A stretch of DNA of 64,000 bases from Lineus longissimus (Eukaryota; Nemertea; Pilidiophora; Heteronemertea; Lineidae), in NCBI RefSeq assembly GCF_910592395.1, contig NC_088314.1, forward strand, positions 496,001 through 560,000, read 5' to 3'. A program made the position numbers and the translations under genes. A model generated the notes under the pieces. The model was given only the letters and a program-made list of their open reading frames with translations. It ran no database searches and was not told the DNA's origin. This document shows, one piece after another, positions 60,901 to 64,000 of this stretch; the first letter of the stretch is position 1, and every line of letters starts with the position of its first letter.

Positions 60901-63751
60901 GGATGTGTTTCATATTCACTGTGAGGAATACAGCTATAAAGTGAGTAAGATGTTGAATGACTTCAGCTAGTACCGAATTACAAAAAGTAGGAAATTGTCT
61001 GGATGATGTAGCCAATGATTGCCATGTTGTATAATAATCATTGTTGGCACAAGGTTCACGATCATTTCCACATAGCAAATATGACCTTATATTGCATTGC
61101 ATCTTCTTTTGTGACATTTCCATCATGTATGAATACACTTTGTTTCTGGGTAGATAAATGACATAATGAGGGGTAATAAACTAAATTGTTGCTATGATTA
61201 TGTAGGATAGACCCCTATATCGGATGAACTGTCACTGCGGCACTCAGTGGCACCTTGGTTGTGCTTTATCTACTGTTGTTGACCATTGTTTCTGTGATTC
61301 TGTTTTCCTTAAACAAAGGAAGATCGTTGTACTATTCGTTCTGTCTCATTGAAGTGTCAGTCATCATAGGTACAGGATCATCCCCATTACCGTTTCCCCA
61401 GGCCTTCACTGTCGAGCATTAATACTGTAGTGTATATTTCACCTGTGCCAGATGCTCTGTAATTCCTATACATTATTCAAGTTGTGTACCATGCCTTTTA
61501 GATGTAATTTAGAAGATGTGTGCTAATGAGATGCATAACAGTTTGCTCATCAACAATTCTAAAACACTTTTGTAGCAATGTAGTAGATTTCAATGCGTGA
61601 TGCATTACACCTTGCTCTGGCCTAGTGGGTGTTTTACCACCATCATAGAAGCTGCCTCACCATTTCGATAGCAAGCATTACCCAACCAACATGTCGAAGC
61701 TAACACGAAAAAACGTGATTGTTCCGATCCTTTATCACGCTTTATCCTGATTGCTTATATCACATAAAAACATGATTGTGTTAATTCACAGAAAAACGTG
61801 ATTGCCGAATCACATAAAAGCAGGATTAATAGTACAACACAGTTTACCTTAAATGAACCAAATCATGGCAAACAGCACATCTCTTAAAAGAGCTATTAAT
61901 CTAAAGAGGTGAAATGCCTCCTTGCGAATCTCTTAATCTTCACCCAACCTCAGTCAATATTTGGCCTTATCCCACACCATATTTACCATCTCTTTTCATC
62001 AACACATCTACTGCCGTAGTTATTTCACCGTTTGCCAACTCCACCAACTGCATAGAATGTCGAATGATGGTGTATTGAGGCACTGTTGAGCAAATATCGT
62101 GAGATGGCATTTATCAAAGACGTGCAGGGAAAATAAGCATTGATTAGGAGGTTAACTCATTCAGTCTAACATCACCATCCCAGTGGCAATGGTTGAGTAT
62201 GAAGTCTTCTCTGAAGACCATGACCAATCTTACCATGAAATCCAAGTTTTCATAGCCCTGCCGGCCCTGAGTTCTATACACACAGCATTACACCTTTGAA
62301 TCTGAGAGGTTGATGACACCATGATTTGAATACAGCCTGCATAAAGCCAGATGGCTTGCGGTACAACTCCATGTTTATGATACTTTTAGTACGCAATGTA
62401 TTTATTGAGAGCGTTTTTCTTCCCCTGTAATTAATACAGCAGAACAATAACATCCAGCAGAGTTGGAATCAACAACTTGTCAGCAGATGCCGATAATGAA
62501 ACGCAAACGATTAATGCACATCCTTAGAGCATCTTCTCAATATATGTACATCAATGAATTCTATTTTCAAGACCAGAAAGTTCAGTGCAAGACAAGACCA
62601 AAGGACAAGTTTGTTTTAAACATCATCATTAAAACTATAATCATGGGTTTCACGTCTGAATATGTTGGAGAAACTGGGAGATGCTCACAAAATATGATGT
62701 AATGTAATGAACGCGGCCAAATTCCTCCCTTGGTCATGTATTGGAATGAATGGTCATGCGTCACGTTTGGTCATAGTAAGGCATGTCGTGTATATGGCGG
62801 TCTGTTGTATAGTTTTTCACTACATAAGGCAAAGTCTCATGCCTACACCAATGATGAAAAACTCTTTGTTTTGACTGCTTCTGATTAGCTTCAATGATAA
62901 GAGGTTCCACTGTGTACCGAGCTTCCACTGTATACCGTGATCGGATTCTTCATGGCACGGATCTCCACAAACCAGTGCATTTGACTTGATTACAGCAAAC
63001 AAACTTTAAATGCAATAAATCCGATCACTGCTCCATGACAAAACAATCTTAAGGAGATATAACACGCAATTGCGCCATTATGCTGATATTCTGAGTGGCT
63101 CGGCTGATTGGCTGTCTTGGCAGACATTGGGCGGTTGAAATCTATCGTCTGTTCACCTCGTAATTACCCTTTGATTGCATGATGCTTTGCATTTCTTGAC
63201 ATGGTTGGATGTTGGTCCTTTGCTATCATGACTGTTGCGTATTTGTGGGTGTGGCAGGGTACCTGCGATGACAACTCATTAAAAAGGGCCCTGCTCTGAG
63301 TCTCTGTAAGCGATCCCTACACCAAATCCCTCGGCTGTCCACTCCTTAATATAAGTGTCTACCCCTTGATAGCTGGAATGTTTCCGCCCAACCCGGCATC
63401 ACAAAAGACAATTCCTCTCCTCCTAATGACTGTCTTGACTCTTTTCAATGTCGTTTTAAGGAGGCTGTATGCTTTGACCAATCGGTGGACAATCTAAGCA
63501 TTCGACGGACGAAGGACTCGATATTCTGTTTATGCCCTTAAATTCCACTTTGCTTCAGACTGATTTTGGTCGGAACTCTACCGCGTTCATACCCTGCTTG
63601 CTTACATACACACTGGGAAGAACTAATAAAGCGAATGTTAGCTGATCAGTTCTGAAACTATAATGATGAGCTTTGGTAGGTTGTGTTTAAAAGAAGAAAT
63701 AGAGTGCGTGGGTACCGCTGATGGATTGTGATGGATTTTTCCAACCATCCA
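57998..63751. other. Long stretch without a recognised gene
   Basis: AT-rich, with short open frames only. A minus-strand frame at 60588-60806 has protein-like composition and a possible donor (CCAAG|gttact) but no family match. Degenerate direct repeats built on AAAAACGTGATTG occur at about 61705-61830. Part of the right end is likely 3' UTR of the minus-strand gene ending at 63752. Confidence 0.35.
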
Positions 63752-63960
63752 TTACGCAGCTTTTTCCGAGGGAAATTCATCATCGTCACCGAGGTTCTCA
63801 GTTGATTGCATGTCGAAGAGCGAAAAGTAGACTAGGATTGTGTCAAAGTGCTTCTGTGGTGCTTTCACCCCTAGAAGGTTTTGAAGAATGTGGACACCTT
63901 GCTGTACATTTATCATCTGAGCAATAAGCGTATGAACCAAACCATGATCCCCCAAATATA
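63752..63960 (-). CDS. Last coding exon of an unidentified gene entering from the right
   Basis: On the minus strand an acceptor (cctgatacag) at 63961 is followed by 209 bases open in one frame to a TAA at 63754-63752. It encodes about 68 residues: YLGDHGLVHTLIAQMINVQQ, a helix-like Leu/Val-rich stretch (HILQNLLGVKAPQKHFDTIL), VYFSLFDMQ, and an acidic end DDDEFPSEKAA. The helical pattern recalls HEAT-type repeat proteins, but I do not recognise the family. The rest of the gene lies beyond the window. No ATG is needed because the exon is internal or terminal. Confidence 0.5.
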
Positions 63961-64000
63961 CTGTATCAGGACATTCCCTAATAATTAATGACTACACATA

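Overview
The window is animal nuclear DNA. It has intron-rich genes with GT-AG introns (one GC-AG), large AT-leaning introns, many degenerate palindromic elements, and gene families found only in animals: a Wnt ligand, a bHLH-Orange repressor and a rhodopsin-family GPCR. The mix of a clockwork-orange-type bHLH gene (a form lacking in vertebrates), Wnt16, and frequent short palindromes of the TAGGCCTA and TACATGTA kind suggests a marine invertebrate. It could be an ambulacrarian or other non-vertebrate deuterostome, or a lophotrochozoan; the phylum cannot be settled from this sequence. Nothing prokaryotic or viral was seen.

Layout. At 1.1-4.8 kb (+) lies a complete six-exon clockwork-orange-like repressor gene (466 aa by exon joining). 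A 57-63 bp minisatellite follows its polyadenylation signal. From 32.06 kb down to 10.11 kb (-) runs one very large gene of about 32 coding exons. Exon joining gives a protein of about 2,025 aa: signal peptide, Cys-rich EGF-like segment, acidic linker, furin-type basic site, a tandem series of about eight to nine related beta-rich modules, a Cys-rich linker, a discoidin (F5/8 C-like) domain and a tail with one Asp-box. I do not recognise the whole protein; it is the main novelty candidate here. An intronless rhodopsin-family GPCR lies at 37.4-38.5 kb (-). A galactose mutarotase gene (39.3-42.0 kb, -) has all catalytic residues. Upstream, at 43.1-43.8 kb, are two exons that each encode a membrane anchor and end in the splice phase the mutarotase domain needs, so membrane-anchored forms are likely. 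Wnt16 (+) spans 45.5-56.8 kb in four exons (370 aa). The last 200 bases hold the final coding exon (-) of an unidentified gene that enters from the right.

The genes do not form a pathway. Wnt16, the GPCR and the modular protein concern signalling and the extracellular matrix; the bHLH gene is a transcription factor and the mutarotase a sugar enzyme. Introns and spacers carry MITE-like elements: a family of about 210 bp in several copies, a TTAA-flanked 343 bp element, a short hairpin family, and one LINE fragment. Exon coordinates were derived by hand from splice consensus, reading phase and family similarity; no transcript evidence was available.
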